DNA of 21,256 bases from the NCBI GenBank assembly GCA_024511045.1, contig JANEMG010000003.1, positions 1 to 21,256 of the forward strand. Reading direction: 5' to 3'. The stretch is from Gammaproteobacteria bacterium (GTDB lineage: Bacteria; Pseudomonadota; Gammaproteobacteria; Methylococcales; Methylomonadaceae). The notes under the pieces were generated by a model that did no database searches, had not been told where the DNA came from, and was given only the letters and a program-made list of their open reading frames with translations. Shown piece after piece: positions 1 to 7,267 of the stretch (position 1 is its first letter; each line of letters begins with the position of its first letter). Both the position numbers and the translations under genes were made by a program.

Positions 1-1
1 A

Positions 2-97
2 GCGGCTTTGGATGAGAATTTTGCCAGGGTTTGCCCCAAACCCGGCAATCCCCCCGGAAATTCTCTGGTCACTGTGCTGCTGCGCATGGTGGCTTGA
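2..97 (+). CDS. Possible C-terminal end of an upstream gene (partial)
   Basis: The frame is open from the left edge for 31 codons and ends in TGA at 95-97, with a C-terminus reading SLVTVLLRMVA. It lies on the same strand as hisB and stops about 120 bases before it. I do not recognise the family, and 31 open codons at a sequence edge can occur by chance. The 98-218 stretch that follows is AT-richer than the genes and probably holds the hisB promoter. A TAGAAT at 126-131 is -10-like, but no convincing -35 sits at the right distance. Confidence 0.25.
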   Translation, partial: AALDENFARVCPKPGNPPGNSLVTVLLRMVA

Positions 98-218
98 ATA
101 ATTTCTGGGAAACTTCAGTTCATAGTAGAATAGTTCTGTAAGTTAAGAATATTAAGCGTTGCCCGCCAGTCATTTTCAATACCGGGCAACAGACCTGCAG
201 AATCAGATTGTTCAGAAC

Positions 219-812
219 ATGGCCCAACGCAGCGCAGAAATCGAACGCAACACACTGGAAACGCAAATCAAAGTAACGTTGAACCTGGATGGCACAGGAC
301 AGGCGGCTTTCGGCACCGGCGTTCCCTTTCTGGAGCACATGCTGGACCAGGTTGCCAGGCATAGCCTGTTCGATATAGCGATCGACGCCAGTGGCGATTT
401 GCATATCGATGCACACCACACCGTGGAAGACATCGGCATTACTCTGGGCCAGGCCTTTGCCAAGGCACTGGCGGATAAGAAGGGCATCACCCGCTATGGC
501 CATGCCTATGTGCCGCTGGACGAGGCATTGTCCCGGGTGGTGCTGGATTTCTCCGGACGGCCGGGATTGTTTTATGGCGTCGAATTCCCCCGTCCGATGA
601 TCGGCGACTTCGATGTGGACCTGTTCCGGGAGTTTTTTCAGGGTTTCGTCAACCATGCCGGCGTGACTCTGCATATCGACAATCTGAAGGGCGGCAATGC
701 CCACCATATTGCCGAGACCATCTTCAAGGCTCTGGGCCGCGCCCTGCGCATGGCCATCACACTGGATCAGAGAATGCAGGGCATGATGCCGTCCACCAAG
801 GGCTGCCTGTAG
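219..812 (+). CDS. hisB: Imidazoleglycerol-phosphate dehydratase HisB
   Basis: HisB dehydrates imidazole glycerol phosphate to imidazole acetol phosphate, the sixth step of histidine synthesis, in the cytoplasm. The 197-residue product shows the family's metal-binding histidine motifs (DAHHTVEDIGI near residue 65 and GGNAHHIAETIFKALGRALR near 160), plus FLEHMLDQVARHS near 38. Its length is that of the monofunctional enzyme; the N-terminal phosphatase domain of the enterobacterial bifunctional HisB is absent. The frame is open upstream to a TTG at 159, but homologues begin close to the ATG at 219 (MAQRSAEIERNT), so that start is chosen. No strong Shine-Dalgarno sequence is visible. It is the first gene of the his block here; hisG, hisD and hisC are not in the window. 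Confidence 0.96.
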   Translation: MAQRSAEIERNTLETQIKVTLNLDGTGQAAFGTGVPFLEHMLDQVARHSLFDIAIDASGDLHIDAHHTVEDIGITLGQAFAKALADKKGITRYGHAYVPLDEALSRVVLDFSGRPGLFYGVEFPRPMIGDFDVDLFREFFQGFVNHAGVTLHIDNLKGGNAHHIAETIFKALGRALRMAITLDQRMQGMMPSTKGCL

Positions 813-837
813 AGAGATCCGCGGAAAAGAATTGCTG

Positions 838-859
838 GTAGGAGCGGCCTCAGCCGCGA
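838..859 (+). repeat. REP-like palindromic element between hisB and hisH
   Basis: A GTAG head at 838-841 is followed by GA and a stem of GCGGC (844-848) and GCCGC (853-857) around a CTCA loop. This matches the well-known REP type of Pseudomonas and other gammaproteobacteria: GTAG, then a GCGGC/GCCGC palindrome, then GA. It sits in the 76-base gap between the hisB stop and the hisH start. REPs of this kind are moved by RAYT transposases and can affect mRNA stability. No RAYT gene and no second copy were noticed in the window. Confidence 0.7.
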
Positions 860-888
860 TTTCAAATAAAATTAAGAATCCAAAGTTA

Positions 889-1533
889 ATGTCTTCAGTA
901 GCTGTCATCGATTATGGCATGGGCAACCTGCATTCCATTGCCAAAGCCCTGCAGCATGCATCCCCTGACGTGCATGTGCAGATCGTCGCCGATCCCCAGC
1001 TGATACTGCAGGCCGATCGCGTGGTTTTTCCCGGTGTAGGCGCGATCCGCGACTGCATGCAGGCGCTGGTCGACACCGGGTTGCAGGAGGTCATTCGCCA
1101 GGTGGCGGAAAGCAGGCCATTGCTGGGTATCTGTCTGGGCATGCAGGCGCTGCTGACCGAAAGCGAGGAAAATGGCAGCACCCGCTGTCTGAATATCGTT
1201 CCGGGGCATGTGCGGCATTTTGCCACACCATTGCTGGACGCGCAGGGCGAAATCCTGAAGATTCCCCACATGGGCTGGAATCAGGTGCATCAACAGCGGG
1301 ACCATCCTCTGTGGCGCAATATCCCCCAGGACAGCCGGTTTTACTTCGTGCACAGCTATTATGTGCAGCCCGATGACGATTCGGTCATCGCCGGGGTGAC
1401 CGAATACCCCGAACCCTTTACCTGTGCGCTGAGCTGTGGCAATATTTTTGCTGTGCAGTTTCATCCGGAAAAAAGTCAGGCAGTTGGCTTGCAGTTGCTG
1501 CAAAACTTCTTATCCTGGGATGGTGGAGGCTGA
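889..1533 (+). CDS. hisH: Imidazole glycerol phosphate synthase, glutaminase subunit HisH
   Basis: HisH hydrolyses glutamine and channels ammonia to HisF in the IGP synthase heterodimer. The 214-residue product is a class I glutamine amidotransferase. The nucleophile elbow LLGICLGMQ carries Cys82, and the His192/Glu194 dyad lies in VQFHPEKS near the C-terminus. The N-terminus VAVIDYGMGNLHS is typical of HisH. The frame extends upstream to a TTG at 832, but that would run through the REP-like repeat, and family members start at about the ATG used here. The ribosome binding site is weak. A 59-base gap separates it from hisA, and its partner hisF is two genes downstream. Confidence 0.96.
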   Translation: MSSVAVIDYGMGNLHSIAKALQHASPDVHVQIVADPQLILQADRVVFPGVGAIRDCMQALVDTGLQEVIRQVAESRPLLGICLGMQALLTESEENGSTRCLNIVPGHVRHFATPLLDAQGEILKIPHMGWNQVHQQRDHPLWRNIPQDSRFYFVHSYYVQPDDDSVIAGVTEYPEPFTCALSCGNIFAVQFHPEKSQAVGLQLLQNFLSWDGGG

Positions 1534-1592
1534 TAGTGACTGCGTTTATTTGTTTTGCCTTACGGGCAATGTATTGATTCGAGGTTGATTCT

Positions 1593-2336
1593 ATGTTGTT
1601 GATACCGGCCATCGATTTGAAAGATGGCAAATGTGTTCGTTTGCGTCAGGGGTGCATGGAGGATGATACGGTTTTCTCCGATGATCCATTGGCGGTGGCC
1701 GAGAAATGGGTTGCGGCAGGAGCCAGACGCCTGCATTTGGTGGATCTGGACGGCGCCTTTGCCGGTAAGCCGAAAAATGCCGGTATCATCAACGCAATTG
1801 CCGAAGCTTTTCCGGACGTGCCGATACAGGTGGGAGGCGGCATACGCGACGAGGATACCATACAGGAGTATCTGTATGCCGGCGTCAGCTTTGTCATCAT
1901 CGGCACCAGGGCGGTCAGCGAGCCGCATTTCGTCAGCGATGTCGCCGCGGAATTCCCCAGCCATATCATCATCGGCCTGGATGCCAAGGATGGCAAGGTG
2001 GCCATCGACGGCTGGTCGAAACTGTCGCGGCATGATGTCATCGACTTGGCGCAGCAGTTCGAGGCGGATGGCGTGGAAGCGATCATCTACACCGATATTT
2101 CCCGGGACGGCATGATGAGCGGCGTGAATGTCGCCGCGACGGAAAAACTGGCCCGCGCCATTCATATACCGGTGATCGCTTCCGGCGGAATCACCAATAT
2201 GGACGATATCAAGGCGTTGGGGAAGATAACCCCGGAAGGGGTGATCGGCGCGATCACCGGCCGGGCCATCTACGAAGGTACTCTGGATTTCGCCGAAGGG
2301 GCAAAGCTGGCCGAGCAGTTCAAAGTACTGCCATGA
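1593..2336 (+). CDS. hisA: ProFAR isomerase HisA
   Basis: HisA is the (beta-alpha)8-barrel enzyme that opens the aminoaldose ring of ProFAR by an Amadori rearrangement to give PRFAR, the substrate of HisF/HisH. The 247-residue length is standard. The two catalytic aspartates are visible as Asp8 (LLIPAIDLKDG) and Asp130 (IIIGLDAKDGK). The phosphate-binding half-barrel motifs QVGGGIR and IASGGI are present. The start is supported by GAGG at 1581-1584, eight bases ahead of the ATG. The stop codon overlaps the start of hisF in an ATGA arrangement, so the two are probably translationally coupled. Confidence 0.97.
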   Translation: MLLIPAIDLKDGKCVRLRQGCMEDDTVFSDDPLAVAEKWVAAGARRLHLVDLDGAFAGKPKNAGIINAIAEAFPDVPIQVGGGIRDEDTIQEYLYAGVSFVIIGTRAVSEPHFVSDVAAEFPSHIIIGLDAKDGKVAIDGWSKLSRHDVIDLAQQFEADGVEAIIYTDISRDGMMSGVNVAATEKLARAIHIPVIASGGITNMDDIKALGKITPEGVIGAITGRAIYEGTLDFAEGAKLAEQFKVLP

Positions 2337-3106
2337 GCCTGGCAAAGCGCATCATTCCCTGTCTGGACGTAGACAATGGCCGTGTCGTCAAGGGCGTGAA
2401 ATTCGTCGATATCCGGGATGCCGGGGATCCGGTGGAAGTTGCCCGGCGCTATGACCGGGAAGGCGCCGATGAAATCACCTTCCTGGATATCACCGCCAGT
2501 TCCGACGACCGGGAAACCATGGTGCATGTGGTGGAAGAAGTGGCTGGCGAGGTTTTTATCCCGTTGACGGTGGGCGGAGGCATCAGAACGCTCGACGATA
2601 TCCGGCGCATGCTGAACGCCGGCGCCGACAAGGTGGGCATCAATACTGCGGCGGTGTTCAATCCCGAGTTCGTTCGCGATGCCGCGCGGCGCTTTGGTAC
2701 CCAGTGCATCGTCGTGGCTATCGATGCCAAGCAGGTGAACCGTCCGGGGGAGCCGGAGCGCTGGGAGATATTCACCCATGGCGGACGCAAGCCGACCGGC
2801 CTGGATGCCGTGGCCTGGGCAAAAAAAATGGCTGCCCATGGCGCAGGGGAGATATTACTGACCAGCATGGACAGAGACGGCACCCGGCAGGGGTTCGACC
2901 TGGCTCTGACCCGGGCCATCAGCGAGGCAGTGCCGATACCGGTGATCGCATCCGGCGGCGTCGGCAATCTGCAGCATCTGGCCGATGGCATTATCGAAGG
3001 CAAGGCGGATGCGGTGCTTGCCGCGAGCATTTTTCATTTTGCCGAATACACCATTCGTCAGGCCAAGGAATGCATGGCCGCGAGAGGCATCGAGGTGCGT
3101 CTGTGA
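2333..3106 (+). CDS. hisF: Imidazole glycerol phosphate synthase, cyclase subunit HisF
   Basis: HisF uses ammonia from HisH to convert PRFAR to imidazole glycerol phosphate plus AICAR, which feeds purine synthesis. The 257-residue (beta-alpha)8 barrel carries the catalytic aspartates Asp12 (IIPCLDVDNGRVVKG) and Asp131 (VVAIDAKQV). The phosphate-binding loops TVGGGIR and IASGGVG match the homologous half-barrels of HisA. It overlaps hisA by four bases at its start and hisI by four bases at its end, as expected for genes translated in sequence from one mRNA. Confidence 0.97.
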   Translation: MSLAKRIIPCLDVDNGRVVKGVKFVDIRDAGDPVEVARRYDREGADEITFLDITASSDDRETMVHVVEEVAGEVFIPLTVGGGIRTLDDIRRMLNAGADKVGINTAAVFNPEFVRDAARRFGTQCIVVAIDAKQVNRPGEPERWEIFTHGGRKPTGLDAVAWAKKMAAHGAGEILLTSMDRDGTRQGFDLALTRAISEAVPIPVIASGGVGNLQHLADGIIEGKADAVLAASIFHFAEYTIRQAKECMAARGIEVRL

Positions 3107-3510
3107 GCGCCGCATGGCTGGAGGCGATACGCTGGACTAGCGAGGGACTGGTGCCGGTCATTGCCCAGCAGCAGGATTCCGGCAAGGTGTTGATGTTCGC
3201 CTGGATGAACCGGGAGGCACTGGCATTGACCGCCGAAGAAGGCTATGCCGTATACTGGTCGCGCTCGCGGCAGAAAATCTGGCGCAAGGGCGAGCAGTCG
3301 GGAAACCGCCAGAAAGTGCATGGCATCTTTTTGGACTGCGATGAAGATGTCATTCTGCTGCAGATTGAACAGCAGGGAGGCATCGCCTGTCATACGGGCA
3401 GGGAGAGCTGTTTTTTCCGGCGTCTGACGGAGCATGGCTGGCAGGTCGTCGCGCCGGTACTGAAGGATCCGGCATTGATTTATCGGCAGCCGGACCAGGC
3501 ATCGGAATGA
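3103..3510 (+). CDS. hisI: Phosphoribosyl-AMP cyclohydrolase HisI
   Basis: HisI opens the adenine ring of PR-AMP, the third step of histidine synthesis. The 135-residue product has the metal site DCDED (Asp78, Asp80, Asp82) and the zinc cysteines Cys96 and Cys103 in ACHTGRESC, plus WMNREAL and YWSRSRQKIWRKGE. The start is taken as GTG at 3103, overlapping the hisF stop (GTGA), because homologues begin about there. The frame itself is open far upstream, inside hisF. It is separate from hisE rather than fused, as in pseudomonads and unlike the enterobacterial HisIE fusion. Confidence 0.94.
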   Translation: MSAAWLEAIRWTSEGLVPVIAQQQDSGKVLMFAWMNREALALTAEEGYAVYWSRSRQKIWRKGEQSGNRQKVHGIFLDCDEDVILLQIEQQGGIACHTGRESCFFRRLTEHGWQVVAPVLKDPALIYRQPDQASE

Positions 3511-3585
3511 ATGCTTGTTCCTTTTTTCCGTTTTCCGATGCATCCGTTCCCCGGGATCTGAGGCAGAACGATTTTAATGTATGCA

Positions 3586-3598
3586 GCACAATTTGTGC
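3586..3598. promoter_or_regulatory. Perfect 13-base palindrome in the hisI-hisE gap
   Basis: GCACAATTTGTGC is a perfect inverted repeat (6+1+6) about 25 bases ahead of the hisE start. A TTTAAT (3573-3578), one mismatch from the -10 consensus, lies just upstream, though no good -35 precedes it. It could be an operator over a minor hisE-tat promoter, or chance. The rest of the 112-base gap shows nothing else. Confidence 0.3.
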
Positions 3599-3622
3599 AG
3601 AAGCCAATGAGCATGACTATCC

Positions 3623-3940
3623 ATGAGTGATATTTTAACCGAGCTGGCTGAAGTCCTGGAGCAGCGCAAACAGCAGAATCCCGAGCAGTCTTATGTGGCG
3701 GGCCTGTATGCGAAGGGTCTGGACAGCATCCTGAAGAAAATCGGCGAGGAAGCGACCGAGACGGTGATCGCCGCAAAAGGCGGCGACAAGCGGCAGATCG
3801 TCTATGAAACAGCCGATTTGTGGTTTCACTGCCTGATCATGCTGGCGGACCAGGGTCTGGGGCCGGAAGATGTATTGACGGAACTGCAGCGTCGTTTCGG
3901 TCTGTCCGGGCTGCAGGAAAAGGCGCAGCGGGACAATTGA
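3623..3940 (+). CDS. hisE: Phosphoribosyl-ATP pyrophosphatase HisE
   Basis: HisE removes pyrophosphate from PR-ATP, the second step of histidine synthesis. The 105-residue all-helical protein belongs to the MazG-like fold and shows the acidic metal-binding motif KIGEEATETVIAA (about 39-51) followed by ETADLWFHCLIML (about 62-74). The order hisI, hisE, tatABC matches that of pseudomonads. About 100 bases separate it from tatA; that stretch holds no convincing gene, though a short frame continues across it out of phase with hisE. Confidence 0.95.
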   Translation: MSDILTELAEVLEQRKQQNPEQSYVAGLYAKGLDSILKKIGEEATETVIAAKGGDKRQIVYETADLWFHCLIMLADQGLGPEDVLTELQRRFGLSGLQEKAQRDN

Positions 3941-4040
3941 CACAGGACCTATCGACGCCGGGGCGGGACTACCCGGCATTTATTGAACAGGCCCGGCGAG
4001 AGAATGACTCTGCCGGTCGACGAGATTGGGGTTGACAGCA

Positions 4041-4256
4041 ATGGGTATCAGCATTTGGCAGTTATTGATTATTTTGGTTATCGTCATTTTGTTATTCGGT
4101 ACCAAGCGCCTGAAAGGCCTGGGTGGTGACCTGGGCGCCGCGATAAAAAGTTTTCGCACGGCGATCAAGGATGGCGAGGAGGATGCCAAGATCGATGCCA
4201 AGGAAGGCGAAACCATCGATGGCGAAGTGACCAGCAAAGAACACGAGAAAAGGTAG
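4041..4256 (+). CDS. tatA: Sec-independent translocase subunit TatA
   Basis: TatA oligomerises in the inner membrane to form the pathway for folded twin-arginine substrates. The 71-residue product has the family layout: a short N-terminus (MGISIW), one membrane span (about residues 5-20, LLIILVIVILLFG), the FGTKRL hinge, an amphipathic helix (LKGLGGDLGAAIKSFRTAIKD) and a charged acidic tail. An upstream TTG at 4026 is in frame, but the ATG at 4041 puts the MGISIWQLLII start where TatA proteins begin. It lies nine bases ahead of tatB and is probably cotranscribed with it. Confidence 0.95.
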   Translation: MGISIWQLLIILVIVILLFGTKRLKGLGGDLGAAIKSFRTAIKDGEEDAKIDAKEGETIDGEVTSKEHEKR

Positions 4257-4265
4257 TTCAGGCCG

Positions 4266-4589
4266 ATGTTTGATGTAGGTTTTTGGGAGCTTTGTCTGGT
4301 TGGCGTGATCAGCCTGCTGGTGATCGGGCCGGAAAGACTGCCCAGGGCTGCACGCATTGCCGGCTTCTGGATCGGCAAGACCCGCGCGGTCGTCGCTTCG
4401 GTGAAAGCGGAAATCAAGGAGGAACTCAGGGAGGAGGAGATTCGCCAGTCGCTGCGTGAACAGTCAGGCATCGACGAGGTCCAGCACCTGATCGACGAGT
4501 CTGCGGCGGCGGGACAGGAAATCAAGGATTCGCTGAAGCAATTGCCGCCTGCTGAAGACGGGGAGCCCGCGGATCGACATGGCCGGTGA
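4266..4589 (+). CDS. tatB: Sec-independent translocase subunit TatB
   Basis: TatB forms the substrate receptor complex with TatC. The 107-residue protein starts MFDVGFWELCLVGVISLLVIGPERLP. This is the typical TatB span containing a conserved Glu (WEL), followed by the GPERLP hinge, which distinguishes TatB from the FGTKRL of TatA. A long charged amphipathic helix follows, with a glutamate-rich tail. Its last 11 bases overlap the tatC start, so coupled translation is likely. Confidence 0.95.
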   Translation: MFDVGFWELCLVGVISLLVIGPERLPRAARIAGFWIGKTRAVVASVKAEIKEELREEEIRQSLREQSGIDEVQHLIDESAAAGQEIKDSLKQLPPAEDGEPADRHGR

Positions 4590-5397
4590 CGATTTTGATG
4601 CCGAAGCTGCGGATGAGCAGCCCTTCATTTCGCACCTGATCGAGCTGCGCAATCGTCTGCTGCGCGTGGTATTCACGGTGCTGGCGGTTTTTCTGGCCCT
4701 GGCGCCCTTTGCCAACGATATCTACTCCTATCTGGCCGTGCCTTTGATGCAGCATATGCCGAAAAACAGCTCCATGATCGCCATCGAGGTGGCCTCGCCC
4801 TTTCTGATTCCCTTCAAGCTGGCATTCGTTGCCGCAATCTTCATTTCCATGCCGGTGATTCTCTACCAGTTCTGGGCGTTCATCGCGCCGGGCCTGTACC
4901 GCCATGAGAAGCGCATGATTCTGCCGCTGCTGGTGGCCAGTACGCTGCTTTTTTACGCCGGCGCGGCGTTCGCCTATTTTGTCGTGTTTCCGCTGGTTTT
5001 CGCCTTTCTGACCGCCGCCGCGCCTGCAGGTGTGACGGTAATGACCGATATCAGCAAATATCTGGATTTCGTACTGACGCTGTTTTTCGCCTTCGGGGCG
5101 GCTTTCGAGGTGCCCATCGTCACGATCGTGCTGGTCTGGACCGGCATCACGACGCCCCAGAGTCTCGCCGAAAAACGCCCCTATGTCATAGTCGCGGCCT
5201 TCGTCATCGGCATGTTTCTCACGCCGCCGGATGCAATCTCGCAAACCATGCTGGCGATACCGATCTGGCTGCTGTTCGAGTCGGGGCTGCTGTTTTCCAG
5301 GCTGTTCGTGCGCAGGAGCAGGCGGGATGATGATGCAGAGCGGGATGGGGAAGCCCGCTTCGATGCCTTGGGGAAACTTGAAGATAAGGAAAACTGA
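4579..5397 (+). CDS. tatC: Sec-independent translocase subunit TatC
   Basis: TatC is the six-span inner-membrane protein that recognises the twin-arginine signal peptide. The 272-residue product shows the conserved N-terminal cytoplasmic segment FISHLIELRNRLLRVV, whose Glu is part of the signal-peptide site. It also has the periplasmic loop VASPFLIPFKLAF, the span FWAFIAPGLYRHEKR, and LTPPDAISQTMLAIPIWLLFE at the last spans. The C-terminal tail is charged. It is convergent with the esterase gene only six bases downstream, and no terminator hairpin is visible between them. Confidence 0.96.
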   Translation: MAGDDFDAEAADEQPFISHLIELRNRLLRVVFTVLAVFLALAPFANDIYSYLAVPLMQHMPKNSSMIAIEVASPFLIPFKLAFVAAIFISMPVILYQFWAFIAPGLYRHEKRMILPLLVASTLLFYAGAAFAYFVVFPLVFAFLTAAAPAGVTVMTDISKYLDFVLTLFFAFGAAFEVPIVTIVLVWTGITTPQSLAEKRPYVIVAAFVIGMFLTPPDAISQTMLAIPIWLLFESGLLFSRLFVRRSRRDDDAERDGEARFDALGKLEDKEN

Positions 5398-5403
5398 GTC
5401 TGC

Positions 5404-6006
5404 CTAAAGCGCCCCGGAAGTCTTCAGCAAAGCATGGATTTTCAGGGCCAGCTGTCGATAGCCCCGGTCGTTGGGGTGCACCAAGTCGGATTTCAGGTCG
5501 TTGTCGGCGAGAATTTCCGGCAGGGTTTCCAGATCGGCTGGAATGTTATGATTTTCGGCGACAGAGGCATAGAATTCGGCGCTATCCAGCAGCAGAAGGC
5601 CAAAATTCGGGACGCCCACGAGAACGACCGGGATGCCGCGAGTTTCGGCGGCGGTGATCATTTTTTCGAGATTGGCGGTGGTTGCGGCGGCAGGGATCCT
5701 GCGCAAAATATCGTTGCCGCCATGGATCAGAATCAACAATTCCGGAGTATGCCGGTCGAGCAGTGCCGGCAGCCTTGCCAGCCCTTCCCGGCTGGTTTCG
5801 CCGGGAATGCCGGCATTGATGACCTTCAGGTCCGTCAGTTCGCTGAGGATATGCGGATAATCCCGTTCAGAGCTGGCGCCGGTACCGTAGGTCAGACTGT
5901 CGCCAAAGGCGAGGATGCTGGCATCACCGGAAAGTTTCGGCAGCATGGGCGCTTCGCCGCAGGCGCAGAGCAAGACAGTGGCGAGCAAAAGCGGGAGTTT
6001 TTTCAT
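5404..6006 (-). CDS. GDSL/SGNH-family esterase, predicted lipoprotein (TesA-like)
   Basis: The 200-residue product has the four SGNH hydrolase blocks: GDSLTYGTGA (Ser37), NAGIPGETS (oxyanion Gly), HGGND (Asn98) and DLVHPNDRGY (Asp174/His177). Relatives such as E. coli TesA are periplasmic thioesterases, lysophospholipases or arylesterases. Here the N-terminus MKKLPLLLATVLLCACGE looks like a lipoprotein signal with Cys16 as the acylated residue. Cys at position -2 of the lipobox is unusual, so it might instead be a soluble periplasmic protein. The substrate cannot be told from sequence. The start codon overlaps that of the divergent pteridine reductase gene, and no strong Shine-Dalgarno sequence is seen. 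Confidence 0.88.
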   Translation of the reverse strand: MKKLPLLLATVLLCACGEAPMLPKLSGDASILAFGDSLTYGTGASSERDYPHILSELTDLKVINAGIPGETSREGLARLPALLDRHTPELLILIHGGNDILRRIPAAATTANLEKMITAAETRGIPVVLVGVPNFGLLLLDSAEFYASVAENHNIPADLETLPEILADNDLKSDLVHPNDRGYRQLALKIHALLKTSGAL

Positions 6007-6772
6007 GGTTGAACGGTCGTCTGATGAAGATGCGGCAATGCAGTCCCGGCGCGTGCTGATTACCGGCGCTGCCAGGCGGGTCGGTGCGATCTGTGCGCAA
6101 TATCTTCATGCCCGGGGCTGCAGGATATGTATTCATTATAGAAGCTCCGAACGGGAAGCGAGCCGGCTTTGCCAACAATTGAACGAGCTGCGCGCCGACT
6201 CGGCGAGGATTTTTCAGGCCGATCTGCTGGACCTGGCGCAGTTGCAGGTCATGGCGGAAGCGGTGCATGCGGCGTGGGGCGGACTGGATGTCCTGGTCAA
6301 CAACGCTTCGGCGTTTTACCCGACGGAAATTTCGGCGGTCACCGAAGGACAGTGGGATGACTTGCTGGGCAGCAATCTGAAAGCGCCCTTTTTTCTGGCC
6401 AAGGCATTTTCCCGCTCGCTGGAGGCCAACAAGGGCTGCATTGTCAATATCATCGATATCCATGCAGAACGGGGATTGCAGGGATTCCCGGTATACAGCA
6501 TCGCCAAGGCCGGTCTGGCGGCCATGACCAGGGTGCTAGCCAAGGAGCTGGCGCCGGCGGTGCGGGTCAACGCCGTTTCCCCGGGGGCCATACTCTGGCC
6601 GGAGCATGCTCTGGGCGAAGACGAAAAACGGGATATTCTGACCCGCGTGGCATTGCAGCGCAGCGGCAGCCCCGAAGACATTGCCAAGGCCGTCGCTTTT
6701 CTGGTCATGGACGGCGATTATATTACCGGCCAGGTGATTGCCGTGGATGGCGGGCGGACGCTGTATTGCTGA
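6005..6772 (+). CDS. FolM-type pteridine reductase (short-chain dehydrogenase)
   Basis: This NADPH-dependent short-chain dehydrogenase probably reduces dihydropterins (dihydrobiopterin, dihydromonapterin or dihydrofolate). The cofactor motif is TGAARRVG (residues 20-27), whose double Arg is typical of PTR1/FolM enzymes. NNASAFYPT follows near 99. The catalytic pair is Tyr164/Lys168 in YSIAKAG, with Asp151 in DIHAERGLQG where ordinary members carry Ser, another pteridine-reductase hallmark. The C-terminus GQVIAVDGGRTL is standard. The ATG at 6005 has GGGAG (5993-5997) seven bases ahead. A second ATG at 6038 (MQSRRVLIT) would give 244 residues, closer to family length, so the start is uncertain. 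Convergent folK and folB next door support a pterin role. Confidence 0.88.
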   Translation: MVERSSDEDAAMQSRRVLITGAARRVGAICAQYLHARGCRICIHYRSSEREASRLCQQLNELRADSARIFQADLLDLAQLQVMAEAVHAAWGGLDVLVNNASAFYPTEISAVTEGQWDDLLGSNLKAPFFLAKAFSRSLEANKGCIVNIIDIHAERGLQGFPVYSIAKAGLAAMTRVLAKELAPAVRVNAVSPGAILWPEHALGEDEKRDILTRVALQRSGSPEDIAKAVAFLVMDGDYITGQVIAVDGGRTLYC

Positions 6773-6778
6773 GTGTTT

Positions 6779-7264
6779 TCAGGACAGCGGAATGCGTTTT
6801 TGCCTGACGCCGGATTTGTCGAATTTTTCCCACAGCTCGGCAAAGCGCTGTTTGCTGACCGGGTGCTGCAGATCCGGGGCAATTTCAGCCAGGGGCTCCA
6901 GCACGAAGGCATAACGGGTGATTTCCTCGCGGGGGAGCTGCAGGCGGCCTTCCGTCATGACCAGGTCGCCGTATAGCAGCAGATCCAGGTCCAGTGTCCG
7001 GGCGGAAAATTTGTGACTGTTGTGGGTGCGTCCATGCTCCATTTCGATTTCCCGGAGGAGGCTTGCCACGGCTTTGACGTCCAGCTCGGAATCGAACCCT
7101 ACCACCAGGTTATAGAACGGGTCACCGCTGAAGCCGACCGGTTCCGTCTCGAAAATGCTGGAAACCTGCAGCTTGCCGAACTGTCTTTCCAGGGCGCGCA
7201 GTGCGGAAAAAATGTTTTTTTCCCGCTCGATATTGCTGCCGATGCTGATGTATCCGCGGGGCAT
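6779..7264 (-). CDS. folK: 6-hydroxymethyl-7,8-dihydropterin pyrophosphokinase FolK
   Basis: FolK transfers pyrophosphate from ATP to hydroxymethyldihydropterin in folate synthesis. The 161-residue product opens with YISIGSNIERE. It carries the pterin and ATP site ETEPVGFSGDPFYNLVV (about 40-56), and the family signature RTLDLDLLLYGD (about 88-99) supplies the two magnesium aspartates. It starts three bases after the folB stop on the same strand, forming a folB-folK unit that encodes two consecutive pathway steps. It is convergent with the pteridine reductase gene across a six-base gap. Confidence 0.96.
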   Translation of the reverse strand: MPRGYISIGSNIEREKNIFSALRALERQFGKLQVSSIFETEPVGFSGDPFYNLVVGFDSELDVKAVASLLREIEMEHGRTHNSHKFSARTLDLDLLLYGDLVMTEGRLQLPREEITRYAFVLEPLAEIAPDLQHPVSKQRFAELWEKFDKSGVRQKRIPLS

Positions 7265-7267
7265 GGG

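Noticed and set aside
3941..4035. Extra small gene between hisE and tatA
   Set aside because: An open frame continues from inside hisE out of phase, but it has no start of its own with a ribosome binding site and no recognisable family.
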